A DNA stretch of 64,000 bases. It comes from Dichetophora obliterata. Its lineage: Eukaryota; Arthropoda; Insecta; Diptera; Sciomyzidae. The DNA lies in the NCBI GenBank assembly GCA_963920525.1, contig OY986437.1, positions 197,317,511 to 197,381,510 of the forward strand. The letters are read 5' to 3'. Under the pieces are notes generated by a model, which saw only the letters and a list, made by a program, of their open reading frames with translations, did not search any database and had not been told where the DNA came from. This document shows, piece by piece, positions 1 to 10,189 of this stretch (position 1 is the first letter of the stretch; every line of letters begins with the position of its first letter). Both the position numbers and the translations under genes were made by a program.

Positions 1-512
1 CTCTTGTTGGATGTTTTGCATTGTCATCATCAAAGAATTGCCTTGCCTTTCGATTTGATTCACGAATAATTATGTCGCATATTTCGTCTGACATTATCAA
101 TTCGAACGTTTCTGCAATGGTCAAACCTTGCGTTGCCCGTACTGGTCCAGATTGTGCACTTCTTAGAATGTTGTGCGTACGGAATCTTACAGGTTGTGGT
201 TGTATCGAAGACCAAACATTACCATCTCTGGCAGTAAAATATTTCCCAGTTTCAATTGGTGCATCTTCAAGTTCTTCATCAGAATCACTGCCGTCCTCTG
301 GGTCATATTCTAGTAACGTGGGCTCTTCAAAGTCTGAGTCATCACCACTAATATCACCTACACATTCATCTAAAGCCTCCTCACCAACTACTGAATCGTG
401 GTCACTTATTTCTTCTTGGCTCTCTTCAAGCGTTTTTAGGAATATATGCTTGTTGTTCTTCGTACGAAAGTGCGCTTAGTTGTCGTGGAGTAAGCCATTC
501 ACCATCTGCCAT
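1..512 (-). pseudogene. piggyBac-like transposase, N-terminal part, frameshifted
   Basis: On the minus strand an ATG at 512-510 opens a frame beginning MADGEWLTPRQLSALSYEEQ that hits a TGA near 426. The adjacent frame then continues as a very acidic stretch (many D/E/S) and a segment with W-SS-I, a VRFRTHNILR motif and SGPVRATQG, before running off the left edge. An acidic N-terminus followed by a conserved W and an 'hNI.R...GP' block is typical of the N-terminal region of piggyBac-type transposases (DDE_Tnp_1_7), which cut and paste at TTAA. The catalytic region would lie left of the window. A one-base frameshift between about 426 and 445 breaks the reading frame, so I call it a pseudogene. 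The TTAA-flanked terminus at 779 supports the family call. Confidence 0.72.
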
Positions 513-779
513 TTCACTTTTATTTTATTTTTTTATTTCCACAAAATAAACACAAACATCTTTTCACTTCGAATCACAAATGCAGAAATGCAAAAATATC
601 TCTAATTTTATTTTTATTATTAAAAATAAACAATATTTCTAACAAACAAAAATAAAAATAATACAGAAATTCCAACAAACGAGTTAGATATTAGCATTTA
701 TGTGCTAACGGCATGACATTCCCCATACTGGGGAGTTGCTGTTGAAGTGCGTAAAGAAGTTCTGCTGTTGACATAAGGG
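1..779 (-). mobile_element. piggyBac-like element, 5' end (partial, cut by window edge)
   Basis: The element ends at 779 and is followed by TTAA (780-783), the target of piggyBac elements. Read on the minus strand the terminus is CCCTTATGTCAACAGCAG, beginning with CCC as piggyBac ends do. A short inverted repeat (CCCC-ATACT-GGGG, 721-733) lies inside the end. The other end is outside the window, so the duplication cannot be checked. About 270 bases of untranslated leader separate the terminus from the transposase ATG. Confidence 0.7.
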
Positions 780-783
780 TTAA

Positions 784-1390
784 AGGCTTTCTGGCTAAAA
801 ACTCATTTTGTTGAAAAAACAAGAAATTTCTTCTTCAGTATTTTGCATATAACTATGAAACTAACGAAAAAAATTTTATCAATTTATACGTATTTAAAAG
901 CTAATAGCATTTTTAATCCTATGCTGTAAGAAAAATTGCATTTTGTTAAGTGCAATTTTTTAAAAAAAAATCTGAAAATTGAAATTTTGATTAAATTTTT
1001 AAAAAATTGCAAAAAGAAAAATTGCATTTTGTTAAGTGCATTTTTTTAAAAAAATCTGAAAATTGAAATTTTGATTAAATTTTTTTCAAAAATTTGATAA
1101 CTTCAACTCACATTACTCCACATTACAAGAGCATGAAGAAGAAGTTTTTGGTTATGTAAATTTCGTATTTTGAAAAATTTTACGGCAAAATTTTTGATGC
1201 ATAATATAAAGGTATATGATGCGGTAATTTTTCAAAAAAGCAGCACAACTTCACAGTGAATTTTTTCGAAAAAAATTCAATATCATTCTTATTAATGAAT
1301 TAATAAAACATGTTCTTAGGAATCAGAAATCAAAGTGTCCCGTGAACTTTTCGAAAAACGTTGAAAAAGTGGGACGGTCTTATATACATG
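784..1390. other. AT-rich sequence with an 86-bp direct duplication
   Basis: No gene seen. A segment starting AAGAAAAATTGCATTTTG at 928 recurs at 1014, so about 75 bases are repeated in tandem with an 86-bp period. The rest is A/T-rich filler with homopolymer runs. Confidence 0.6.
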
Positions 1391-1534
1391 TTTCCAAATT
1401 TAGAAAAAGTAACATAATTACTTTTAATTCTTCCTATTTCTAATGCATCAGTTGAGCGAGTATTTAGCAAGTTGAACAATTATAAAACTAGTTTGAGGAA
1501 TAGACTCGATACAGAAATAGTAAATAATATATGA
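1391..1534 (+). pseudogene. hAT transposase C-terminal (dimerisation domain) fragment
   Basis: Forward translation gives FPNLEKVT, a stop, then a run containing LPISNASVERVFSKLNNY, K-T-S-L-R-N-R-L and a terminal TGA at 1532-1534. The 'S.ASVERVFS....K...R.RL' pattern is the signature of the hAT dimerisation domain (Dimer_Tnp_hAT) at the C-terminus of hAT transposases. Only about 45 codons survive, with one in-frame stop. No TIRs could be paired with it. It is a relic, distinct from the other hAT copies in the window. Confidence 0.7.
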
Positions 1535-2090
1535 GAATAAATAATTTTTTAAGAATAGCAACACTGCCTTAATATATAAGTATTCAAAAGAAAGAAAAAA
1601 AAGTATAAATAAGCATTTTTGTATAAGTATGATTTAATAAAAATATTTAAAAAAAATTTAAGGAATTTTTATCAAATTTGTGGAATTTTTGAGGAATTTC
1701 GGTTTAAAAAAGTGACAACACTGTTGGCGGGAGTTATGAGGTTCAGTACAAAAATGAGACATCCTTATGTTTATCGATTTGTTTATGACTCTATGTGCGC
1801 TATAACAAAATAACGGTGACTTTATTTGTGATGAAAATATGCACAACACAAAAAGCAATAGGTATTCAAAGAGTTAACGAGCAAGATAATCTTATATATA
1901 TATTACGCAAATGCAAATTTTGCCCGGCTTTTTAAGTACAAGACCAATCTTAATAAATTTTGTATGGTAGGTTTAGACCTGTAGATGTGCAAATTGGACT
2001 TTTTATTTCTTAAAATTTTATATTTTTTAAGTTATAGCGAGTTAAAGTTTGCATATAATAGTTGTCATATTGCTTGCTTTTTCTCTTCTT
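1535..2090. other. AT-rich intergenic sequence, no gene seen
   Basis: Short ORFs on both strands overlap here (about 60-66 codons) but show no motif or codon bias that I can support. Nothing else was recognised. Confidence 0.5.
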
Positions 2091-2104
2091 AATTTCAGTA
2101 TATG

Positions 2105-2189
2105 GCCTATAGCCATTGTTGCTCGTGCCGTACAAATATAGTTATATAATTATTTGATATTGTATTTCTAATAAATAAACAAATAAATA
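2105..2189 (+). mobile_element. Very short 5'-truncated LINE tail with 14-bp target-site duplication
   Basis: An 85-bp insert ends in an (AAATA)n-like tail and is flanked by identical AATTTCAGTATATG at 2091-2104 and 2190-2203. A terminal A-rich microsatellite tail plus a long exact flanking duplication is the mark of target-primed reverse transcription. Only the 3' end of the parent LINE is present. The (AAATA) tail is of the same kind as the tail of the LINE ending near 16070, but I cannot show that they are the same family. Confidence 0.65.
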
Positions 2190-2436
2190 AATTTCAGTAT
2201 ATGCCTAAAAATATGCGAGGTATTTAGCGCCACCTATCGGCTAATAGCTATGAAACTGTTATACTGACGAATAATCTTTTATAATTTCACAGCTAAAGCT
2301 TAGGGGTCGTCCATAAACTACGTTTCCAATTTAGGGGGGGAGGGGTTTTGAAATGCACTACGATAAGTAACGGTAGGGGCGGAAGGTGTTTAGATATTGT
2401 AACGTTACCAAAAATTAAAAAAATCGACGAATCGAA

Positions 2437-2622
2437 TTACATGTTTATGTTTGATCGTCTAAATTGATGGTTAACTTTTGTTTCAACGATTTCTTCCACC
2501 GCCTTTTCCCTCGACACAGGAGCCTTTTGGTATTCCTTCACCATCTCAGCACACGTCTGAAAAATTTGGGTCTTTGCTTTTGCGACAGGCTTTGACGTTA
2601 AGGCCTGAATGTTTTTGATCAA
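2437..2622 (-). CDS. Small unrecognised ORF inside the TTA-flanked transposon
   Basis: A 61-residue open frame, Lys/Glu-rich, with a likely helical stretch (KPVAKAKTQIFQTCAEMVKE). I do not recognise a domain. It lies in the left half of the element and opposes the ORF at 2798-3050. It may be a remnant of the element's own protein or chance. The deleted copy at 47414 keeps only its very start region. Confidence 0.25.
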   Translation of the reverse strand: MIKNIQALTSKPVAKAKTQIFQTCAEMVKEYQKAPVSREKAVEEIVETKVNHQFRRSNINM

Positions 2623-2797
2623 AGGAGATACCGTATGACATGTACTGCTTCGCAGAAAGAAGAAATCGGTTCAAGGTCGTGTCCTACCTGCGGCTTTTAA
2701 TTCGTTTTTAAAACTTCTATGAATTGTCATGAGTTTGTATTATATCGTTTACAATAAATCGGAATAAAACTTACTATTTAAATAAATCAATTTTCAG

Positions 2798-3050
2798 AAA
2801 GCATTTACACAAAAACACAGAACTTGGTGCAGCTCGGGTGCAGCCTTTAAGGGTACTCTGTCAAAGACCAGGTGAATTTCTTTGCGTTAGAAATGAGGAT
2901 TCACCTGAATGGGTCGACATAGAATCCGATGAAAAATTATATTTTGAAGAATCCTCAACAAAGCTACCAGCTTCTTCTATCCCAGTGATTGAGAGCATCG
3001 AATCTTGGATCGTAGATGGAATAGCTATTGCAGATGATATTAATTATTGA
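2798..3050 (+). pseudogene. Candidate terminal exon inside the TTA-flanked transposon
   Basis: A splice-acceptor-like TTTTCAG ends at 2797, and the frame that follows stays open through a C-terminal run with RVLCQRPGEFLCVRNEDSPE and acidic residues to a TGA after DDINY. No family was recognised. The acceptor-like junction and an ORF ending inside the element suggest the last exon of an element-encoded protein. The copy at 47414 preserves the same acceptor region but is deleted soon after it. Confidence 0.3.
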
Positions 3051-3285
3051 TTTTTTTCTAATTGTTCCTTTAATGTATCTAGTCATACTAGACACTAATA
3101 CTAGTGAAAATTGTCAGAGCTAGTCAAAATATATAATCATTCGAATGAATTAATTTCATATGTCACGTTACTTTATGGGGGGGAGGGGTTTTGAAAAGCA
3201 CTACGAAAAGTAACGCAGGGGGAGGGGGTAAAAAACCCGAAAATCAGTAACGTAGTTTATGGACGACCCCTTATTGATATATTAA

Positions 3286-3549
3286 CAGCCCTTTTCTGGC
3301 AAATTAACAAATTGTTAACCAGTATTTTGAATATTTTTATGTGTTTGTTGTTTTCAAGACAAAATTTAAAGCTTAAAAAACAAAATGTGTTCATGAAATT
3401 GTCAATAACTGAAAAGCAGTTGACAATTTTTATCAAAATTTTTTATTTTTGAGCTTCAAATTTTGTTTTGAAATAAAAAAATTACATCAAACACATAGAA
3501 ATATTCAAAATACTGGTTAACAATTTGTTAATTTGCCAGAATAGGGCTG
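3286..3549. mobile_element. CAGCCC foldback MITE, copy 1 (264 bp, TAA duplication)
   Basis: Long inverted arms start CAGCCCTTTTCTGGCAAATT and end with the complement. The element is flanked by TAA (3283-3285 and 3550-3552). It has the same length, 264 bp, as copy 2 at 31584-31847, and both contain near-identical arms reading outward-in to a loop with GACAATTTTTATC. There is no coding content. Its empty-site behaviour is shown by the relative at 58720-59256. Confidence 0.8.
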
Positions 3550-3830
3550 TAAATATCAAAGTCATACTGGAATGATTTCTTACAGTTGAAAAAAGATTTC
3601 TAAGCTGTTGGTCGGAAAATTTTTTAATTCTTAAAAATTTACACAAAAATTTAATAAGAAATAGCGCGTATATTGCAAAAAGGCCATAATTTCATTTCAA
3701 TTTTGATCAATTGAAAAGCTATTCAATAGCTTAAAATAAAATCAAGGTATGTTTGATTTTGGCGTTTTAACGCCGCACGGGCTAACTACATATATTAAAT
3801 ATTACATAAATTTAATTGCGAGCTTTAGAT
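3550..3830. other. AT-rich sequence, no feature seen
   Basis: About 280 bases between two elements with no ORF or repeat that I recognise. Confidence 0.4.
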
Positions 3831-4735
3831 CAGAGGCCGGATTCTGAAAATCGCCTAGCTAAAGCTAAATCTATATCACTAAAATGCTAAAAAAAATGCT
3901 TCGTTCAATTCCTTAGCGATTTCGCTAAAATGCGATTCTGAGTTTCAAATCGCCTAGCTAAAAATGTTGATTTTACTACTCGCCACAGAAAGCGCTGTTT
4001 TAGCGATTCTTATGTCAAAAAATTTATTTGGTTATGGCTGTGTGCCATTTGGAAACTTTTCACTATTGGTTTTATAGGAATGAAAATGTTGAGTTGAAAA
4101 AAATTTGTATCTGTTGTATTTAAATTGTAATTTTTTGCTGTGCCAAATAAAACACGAAAATGTTATCCAGAAATTTTGACGTCTTCTCAGCGAATGAATG
4201 AGTTTTTTAAGACGCATTTGACTGACACGTTTTCTACTACTTATCGTTTTATTCAAAATGATATTATGAGCTGCAAGGAATGTAACTATTTTAAGTAAAA
4301 TAACTTATAAAACCAAAACTTGTGTAAACATTAAAAATTTGTAAAAAAATAACAATTTTTATACATTATTATTTTGTTGTATGTATTTTACCTAATTAGC
4401 TTAGTGATGGAATAAATTGAAAACATGTTTTTAAACTATATGTTTAGATTTTATTCCTCTTATAAAATTTACTAAAGTAAAAAAAGTATCAGTGTTAAAG
4501 GTTTCCTGTTAACTGGACCTAAAAATCCTTAACCTAAATTATGCGCGAGGATAAAAATTGCACTATACCTAAAGGTTGCCATACCCGAAATACACTTTCT
4601 GCCAAATTTTGAGCTCAATCGATTGTAATACGAAAGAAAATATTGACTTATACTCAGTCGATCAATCAGCTAACCATAAAACATCCTTGAACACGTATTA
4701 ACTTTTTATCGACCATATTTATAAACTAGCTGATA

Positions 4736-6819
4736 TACCCGGTGTTACTCGAGAGTCATTTATATAAACATTTTAATATACACTTTTCGATTAAATGTTT
4801 TTGTAAATTATGGAATTTTGTAAAAACGTGTTGAATTTAAGTTTGAGACCACTATAAAAATATTAGTTAAAAAATTTACCAAGCTTTTTTAACGAAGAAA
4901 TAATTTTATCACTGTTTTTTCACAATCAAACATTGTTTTTTAGTTCTAAACTGAATTTACTGTTTACTGGTAAGCATGTTACTTGCACTTCGCTAATGAA
5001 AATCAAATTTATAAAAATCTTCCTAAAAATTTTTAGTAGTTTTTCCAGTTGGAAAATAACAATTGGATTGTCTCTAAATAAAAAATTAATATAAATTGAG
5101 TCTGATAGTTGATGTAATTTCTTAAATCTTCTGGATTCCTATTTTATACGAATAATTGTACAGTCGCTTTTTAATGTAAATTAGCAAAAAAGTGTAAGTT
5201 AAGAAAGCAGTCGCTTTTTAATTTTTATTATAGTATATACAGCAACCTGTAACAATATTATCGACGTTAACAGTTGATCGACCTAAATTCAGCTGAAAAA
5301 TCTGCAAGAACACTGCAAGAATTGGCATTATGTTATTTGCTGCAAGTTTACGCTGTGTGCGAAAAGAACTAAATTGAGTAACAGTTACCGAATTTCTAAA
5401 ATATTGGAATCGTGTTAGTAACGAAGTACTAATTTCTAATTTATAATAATTTCCAGCATACTTTTCGGCATACTTTTCGGCATACTTTCGGTTAGCACGC
5501 AATTGAACCGAACAATTTGTTCAATGCAGCCAAGCTTACAACCATGATTGGAGAGTTAAAATGTCAAAATTTCGCTGTCTTTTATGTGTCGGTACTTTAA
5601 TTAGCGTGGAAATTTGACTTTCAACAATATTGTTCAAATAACACATTAAACATGAAAGAATTAACTTTTACAGCAATCTTATTCACAGTCATCTTTTCGA
5701 TGATATAGTGATAAATATAGAACATTTAAAGTACCATTTATAAAGAACTGAGAGACAACGGTGAAACAACAGTGAGAAAAATGGCAAATCACAACAAAAC
5801 AAATTTAACAGGAGGGGGGTGGGGAGGCAAAAAACTAAGTCGATTACTATAAGGAAGCTTTTATACAAACCAAAATGTTTGTAATTACTCTAGACACACA
5901 ACTGCATTCTGAGATAAATGGGGGACGTTCAAACTATATAGAGAATTTTAACACAAAACTAAGTTTTATTAATAGTCTGGTATGAAAAAATAGATTTTTA
6001 GCCATAACTTTTGATTGGAAAGAGATATTGGGGTAATTTTTTCACAGAAATTATTTTTGAGACTTGACTTTTTTGTAAAAAATATAAAAACAACATTTTG
6101 GAAAAAATAAATTTCGCGAAAAAAATCAAAGTTGTTTTGATGACAAAAACAGTAAAATAATTTTTGCGCTCAGCTGGAAGAATTTTTGCAAATAAATGCT
6201 ATGTCATATGAAAGGTAGTCAGATTTGCTGTTTTTAATTGATTTCATTTTTACAACAACAACAATTTTTGAGTAATTTCTTGAGTAAAAAGTCAATATTT
6301 TGGACCTTTTTTGGCATACTCATAAAACATATATACACTGACTTAACGGTACAGTTCAACTTATTTTTGTGAAGTAATTTTATTGAACTTTTGAACAAAA
6401 AAAATTTGAATGAAATATATTAATGGACAGCGGAGATATTTGCATCGAAAGACCAAACTTTGATTTTCATGTCGTTTTCTTCTCATTCTTAGGTAACGAT
6501 GTTTTATGAAAAAGTCGTTGTATTGAAAATTTATCCAATTTTGAAGATATGTGAGTGTTTTTGATGTCAAAATAACAAAAAATTTTTAGAATTAAATATA
6601 CAAAAATCTCATACTAAAAAGTTTTATAATAAAAAAATTACCGTTAGTTGAAAAATTTCAGAGGGGGCGTGGCAAAAACTAAGTATGTAACATTTTAAGT
6701 TGGAATAAGCTTAATATGTGTACCTAGTTTGAGCAAAATCCGTTGAGCCGTTTAGATTTGTATAAAGGCCAAACAAACAAACAAACAAACAAACAGAAAA
6801 TGAGTTTTGTTACTATAGA
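4736..6819 (-). mobile_element. Non-autonomous Helitron, copy 1 (2.1 kb)
   Basis: On the minus strand the element starts TCTATAGTAACAAAACTCAT at 6819 and ends ATATCAGCTAG at 4736, with A before the TC and T after the CTAG, the Helitron insertion signature without duplication. A (GTTT)n run follows the 5' end. The whole body is shared, in the opposite orientation, with 42039-44279. No Rep or helicase ORF is visible, so it is non-autonomous. Confidence 0.75.
5456..5490. repeat. 12-bp tandem repeat x3
   Basis: GCATACTTTTCG occurs three times in a row (the last copy has one T fewer) inside the Helitron body. It is a simple local expansion. Confidence 0.8.
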
Positions 6820-7801
6820 TACTCAAAAAGTATATTCAATGCATTAGTTTTGCAAGTTGAATGCAGTAAAGAAAAACTTAATACATTGCGTATGTTAAAA
6901 GTAATGAACTTCCAAATTTAACATAAATATTTATTTTAAACCCTTTAGCTCCTAAGACTAGCCTAGTTTTTAAAAATGTTCAAAAAGAATTGTAGTAATT
7001 TTTATTGACACTAAAATTAATTAAAGACGACTGAAGTGACTCCATGCTTTTTAATTGCTCCTCAAACCTGTATTTTTAGCCTAATAACAAATATTTTCTA
7101 AGTATTAAAAGCAAATCACAATCCTTTTTTTTATACGAAAACATAAATAAAACTACTTTTTTCAGAAAAAATACACAGCAAAACACTGATACCAACAATT
7201 TTGTAAAGCACAACCCTTTTGCTTCACTCAAAAATTCTTGTGCCGGTTGTCAAAATTTCTACTGGTTCCCGGGGCTACATGAATTTTTAACTATAAAACT
7301 CACCTCACTGATATCAAAAATTCTCTTTCCGACTGTCAAAAATTCATCATCCGACTGAAAAGTTTTCGAAAACTTTTTAAAGTTTCTTTAATAATAATAA
7401 TAATTAAAATAAGCTTGTTTCTTATTTTGAAAATTACTAACTGCACCAATATCTAAATAAAAAGTGCAAAATAAAAACTTTCAGTTATTTGAAAAAATTT
7501 TAAATAAACTTAAGTTAAGTTACTTAAAAATCTGTAATTAATTTTTTTAGTATATTTGCACGAGTACTGTATGATTTTTCATTAAACATTCTCGTATTGT
7601 CATAGAATAAAACTACGTAAAAACTAGTAAAGATTTATTTTGACTGATTCAACTTTAAATACCAAAACAGTCGTGGCTTATCGGAGGCTAAGGTTTTATC
7701 CAATTCTTCAAAATTTTGCACTTAGAGTACATTTTACATATTAAAAATTAGGTGCAAAATTTCTTGTTAAATTAATGACCAAATTGCAAACTAACTGCTT
7801 T

Positions 7802-7927
7802 ATTCTGTGTAACGAAGAAGCACACCAATGATAAGAAAAACACGAGAAGCAATACTTTCTTCCTTACAGAATTGTATTGCTTCAAGTGTCTTTCTTATCG
7901 TTGGTGTGCTTCTTCGTAATACAGAAT
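7802..7927. repeat. Strong perfect-like hairpin, about 53-bp stem, 20-base loop
   Basis: The core arms are 7812-7854 and 7875-7917 (43 bases each, about four mismatches), separated by a 20-base loop. The outer bases ATTCTG / CAGAAT extend the stem. The arms carry AAGCACACCAATGATAAGAA. It has no coding role that I can see. It could be a tiny foldback MITE or, if transcribed, a microRNA-like precursor; only the inverted repeat itself is seen directly. Confidence 0.75.
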
Positions 7928-8054
7928 TTTCACATAAGAGTGTGTCACAACAATTTAAGCTTATTTGTAAACTACATTTAAATTCATTTAATAAATTTTT
8001 TAAAGTTTTAAAAGATGAAACCTTTTTCTAATAGCATGTTATATGATAACAATA

Positions 8055-8318
8055 GGGGTATTCACGATTCAGTGTACTTGCCAGTGCAGTTGAGGACTTG
8101 TGCACTTTACAAAATCAAAATACACGTGCGTCAAAAATCTGCACAAGTGCTTTTCTACTGTAGCCTAAGACTTGAAGATTTGAGCAGTTGTGCACTTGTG
8201 TGCATTGAAAAATTTGACAGCTTGGAAAATGTGGTAGTGGTTTGTTCACGAAAACCTAACTGCACAACTGCACAAGTCTTCAACTGCACAGGCAAGTGTA
8301 CTGAAACGTGAATACCCC
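8055..8318. mobile_element. GGGGTATTCACG foldback MITE (264 bp)
   Basis: Inverted arms of about 60 bases start GGGGTATTCACGATTCAGTG and end with its near complement. The right flank is TTA and the left flank ATA, consistent with an eroded 3-bp TWA duplication. The arms are rich in GTGCAGTTG / CAACTGCAC motifs. The two ORFs overlapping it on opposite strands are shadows of the palindrome. Confidence 0.7.
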
Positions 8319-8698
8319 TTACATTAATACAACTGATAAATACAAACAGCAAGTTTTTGAAAAAGTGTTTTAAATTGGTATATTTTTCTTTGAAAACATT
8401 CAAAGGACACAAAGCATTAATTTTTCTTAATAATTATATCAAAAATTACGATTTTAATTGAAAAATCTTTTAATTTTAAACTTAGCAGCAACAAAATATT
8501 GCACTCCAAAATTGTAGCTAAAAATAATATTAGAGTTTCTATAAATCGTTAAAAAAAGTTTAGAATTGCATCAATCGCTTAAAATTTAGCAATGACAGCT
8601 TTATTTTTATTCTTCGTTAAAAGCTCGTTCAGTCTCTAAATTTTTAGCATGAAAATAAGCGATGGAGTTTTTCAGAATTGCAATATCGCTAAAAACTA

Positions 8699-9985
8699 TG
8701 GGGGTTGGAATTAGTTTTAAAGGTTTTCTAAGAGATGGCGTAACTATCAATAGATCGCATCGGGCACACCTGTGACTATATTCATTTCAAAGCACATTGT
8801 CTAAGCTTCATTTTTCAGTATGTGTCATTCCACTGAAGTGTAAACAACATATATTTTTTTTCTCTGTGAACATGTCGACTTTCGTTCCAACAAAACGCAA
8901 TTTGCGGGAAGGTTTACTTTTGTGCTTCCATTTGAAGAAAAAAGCGGTTGAAGCACAACGCACGCTTACTGAGGCTTACGGGGACTATGCTCCATCGATT
9001 TCTACTTGTGAGTACTGGTTCCGTCGGTTTAAAAGTGGTGATTTTGATACGGAAGACAAAGAGCGTCCGGGCCAGCCGAAAAAGTTTGAAGATGAGGAAT
9101 TGGAGGCTTTGCTCGATGAAGACCCGTGTCAAACCCTTCAAGAATTGTCAGAATCATTGGGAGTCGACTTATCAACGGTCGGCAAACGCTTGAAGGCCAT
9201 GGGAATGATTCAAAAGCAAGGAAATTGGGTGCCGTACCAGTTGAAGCCGAGAGACGTTGAACGGCGATTTTGCATGTGCGAACAACTGCTTCAACGGCAT
9301 AAAAGGAAGAGTTTTTTGCATCGTATTGTCACTGGCGATGAAAAGTGGATCCATTACGATAATCCTAAGCGAAAAAAATCGTGGGGACCACCCGGCCATG
9401 CATCAACATCGAGGGCCAAGCCGAATATTCATGGCGCCAAGCTTATGCTGTGTATTTGGTGGGATCAGAAGGGTGTCGTGTACTATGAGCTGCTAAAACC
9501 TAACGAAACCATCACTGGGGAACGCTACCAACAACAATTGATGCAATTGAGCCGAGCATTAAAGGTTAAATGGCCGGAATATGCCAAAAGACACGACAAA
9601 GTGGTTTTTCAACATGACAACGCACGGCCACATGTTGCAAGAACCGTCAAGGAAACGTTGGAGGCGCTGAATTGGGATATGCTACCCCACCCGCCTTATA
9701 GCCCAGACATAGCCCCTTCCGACTACCACCTATTCAGATCGATGACGCATGGCTTGGCTGAGCAGCGCTTCACTTCTTACGAGGATACCAAAAAATGGGT
9801 CGATTCGTGGATTGTCTCAAAAGACGAATCGTTCTTCCGGCGCGGAATCCATATGCTGCCAGAAAGATGGGAAAATGTTGTAGCTAACGATGGACAATAC
9901 TTTGAATAATATACATTGTACCGTTGTTTCTAAATAAATGCTCAAAAACCGAAAAAAAACCTTTAAAATTAATTCCAACCCCCAA
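8699..9985 (+). mobile_element. Complete mariner element (1287 bp)
   Basis: TIRs of about 30 bp start TGGGGGTTGGAATTAGTTTT on the left and TTGGGGGTTGGAATTAATTT on the right strand, flanked by TA at 8697-8698 and 9986-9987. The length is within one base of the 1286-bp length I recall for Mos1. It encodes one uninterrupted transposase (8872-9909). It sits inside the decayed 3832-10045 element, so it is younger than that element. The near-identical TIRs and open frame suggest a recent insertion. Confidence 0.93.
8872..9909 (+). CDS. Mariner transposase, full length, apparently intact (DD34D)
   Basis: 345 residues from MSTFVPTKRN, the same length as Mos1 transposase; I take this ATG rather than one 25 codons upstream because the protein family begins here. 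An N-terminal helix-turn-helix pair (about 10-110, with CFHLKKKAVEAQR and RRFKSGDFD) should bind the TIRs. A linker WVPYQL (119-124) replaces the usual WVPHEL. The catalytic triad is D156 (TGDEKW), D249 (HDNARPH) and D284 (YSPDIAPSDYHLF), with 34 residues between the last two. The C-terminus LPERWENVVANDGQYFE matches the family's usual ending. The enzyme would excise and reinsert the element at TA. There is no frameshift or stop. Whether it is active is inference. Confidence 0.95.
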   Translation: MSTFVPTKRNLREGLLLCFHLKKKAVEAQRTLTEAYGDYAPSISTCEYWFRRFKSGDFDTEDKERPGQPKKFEDEELEALLDEDPCQTLQELSESLGVDLSTVGKRLKAMGMIQKQGNWVPYQLKPRDVERRFCMCEQLLQRHKRKSFLHRIVTGDEKWIHYDNPKRKKSWGPPGHASTSRAKPNIHGAKLMLCIWWDQKGVVYYELLKPNETITGERYQQQLMQLSRALKVKWPEYAKRHDKVVFQHDNARPHVARTVKETLEALNWDMLPHPPYSPDIAPSDYHLFRSMTHGLAEQRFTSYEDTKKWVDSWIVSKDESFFRRGIHMLPERWENVVANDGQYFE

Positions 9986-10062
9986 TATAAATTTAGCTTT
10001 AGCGGTGGGGAGTTAGCTTTAGCGTTTTTCAGAATCCGCCCTCAGGTCAGTTTTTAAGAAGG

Positions 10063-10086
10063 CAACAACAACAACAACAACAACAC
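10063..10086. repeat. (CAA)n microsatellite
   Basis: Eight CAA units in tandem immediately right of the 3832-10045 element. Confidence 0.9.
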
Positions 10087-10189
10087 TTGTATATAGCTGG
10101 ATAGAGTCAATCGCTTAGCTGACTAGACAGTCTGTTTCGGAAATCGCTACATTTCCTCTTCAGTAGTCTTTGAGTGATTAAGCTGTGAT

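Larger units (their letters stand above)
2303..3270. mobile_element. TIR DNA transposon, TTA target-site duplication (PIF/Harbinger-like candidate)
   Basis: The ends are GGGGTCGTCCATAAACTACG and its complement, giving TIRs of about 24 bp. The element is flanked by TTA at 2300-2302 and 3271-3273. A G-rich subterminal block (GGGGGGGAGGGG) is also inverted at the two ends. A 3-bp TWA duplication is characteristic of PIF/Harbinger elements; assignment to that superfamily is inference because no transposase was recognised. A deleted second copy lies at 47414-47745. Confidence 0.7.
3832..10045. mobile_element. Decayed TIR element, 6.2 kb, filled by nested insertions
   Basis: The left end (3832) reads AGAGGCCGGATTCTGAAAAT and the right end, reverse complemented from about 10043, reads GAGGGCGGATTCTGAAAAAC. 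Both continue into TAGCTAAAGC-type sequence, so they form a TIR of roughly 25-35 bp. Similar TAGCTAAA/TCGCTAAA motifs recur at 3900-4010 and 8560-8700. After removing the Helitron, MITE and mariner nested inside, about 2.4 kb remains, with no recognisable transposase. The flanks (AGATCA / AGGTCA) might be an eroded duplication, but I cannot settle its length. Confidence 0.5.

Noticed and set aside
21..479. 152-residue Ser-rich plus-strand ORF
   Set aside because: It is the antisense shadow of the piggyBac-like transposase; the acidic D/E/S codons of the minus strand read as Ser-rich on the plus strand.
1619..1858. Two overlapping ORFs of about 65 codons on opposite strands
   Set aside because: Low-complexity Lys/Phe-rich translation with no motif and no splice context.
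8015..8412. Overlapping ORFs of 98 and 85 residues on opposite strands
   Set aside because: They lie in a palindromic MITE, so each strand encodes much the same sequence; no independent coding evidence.
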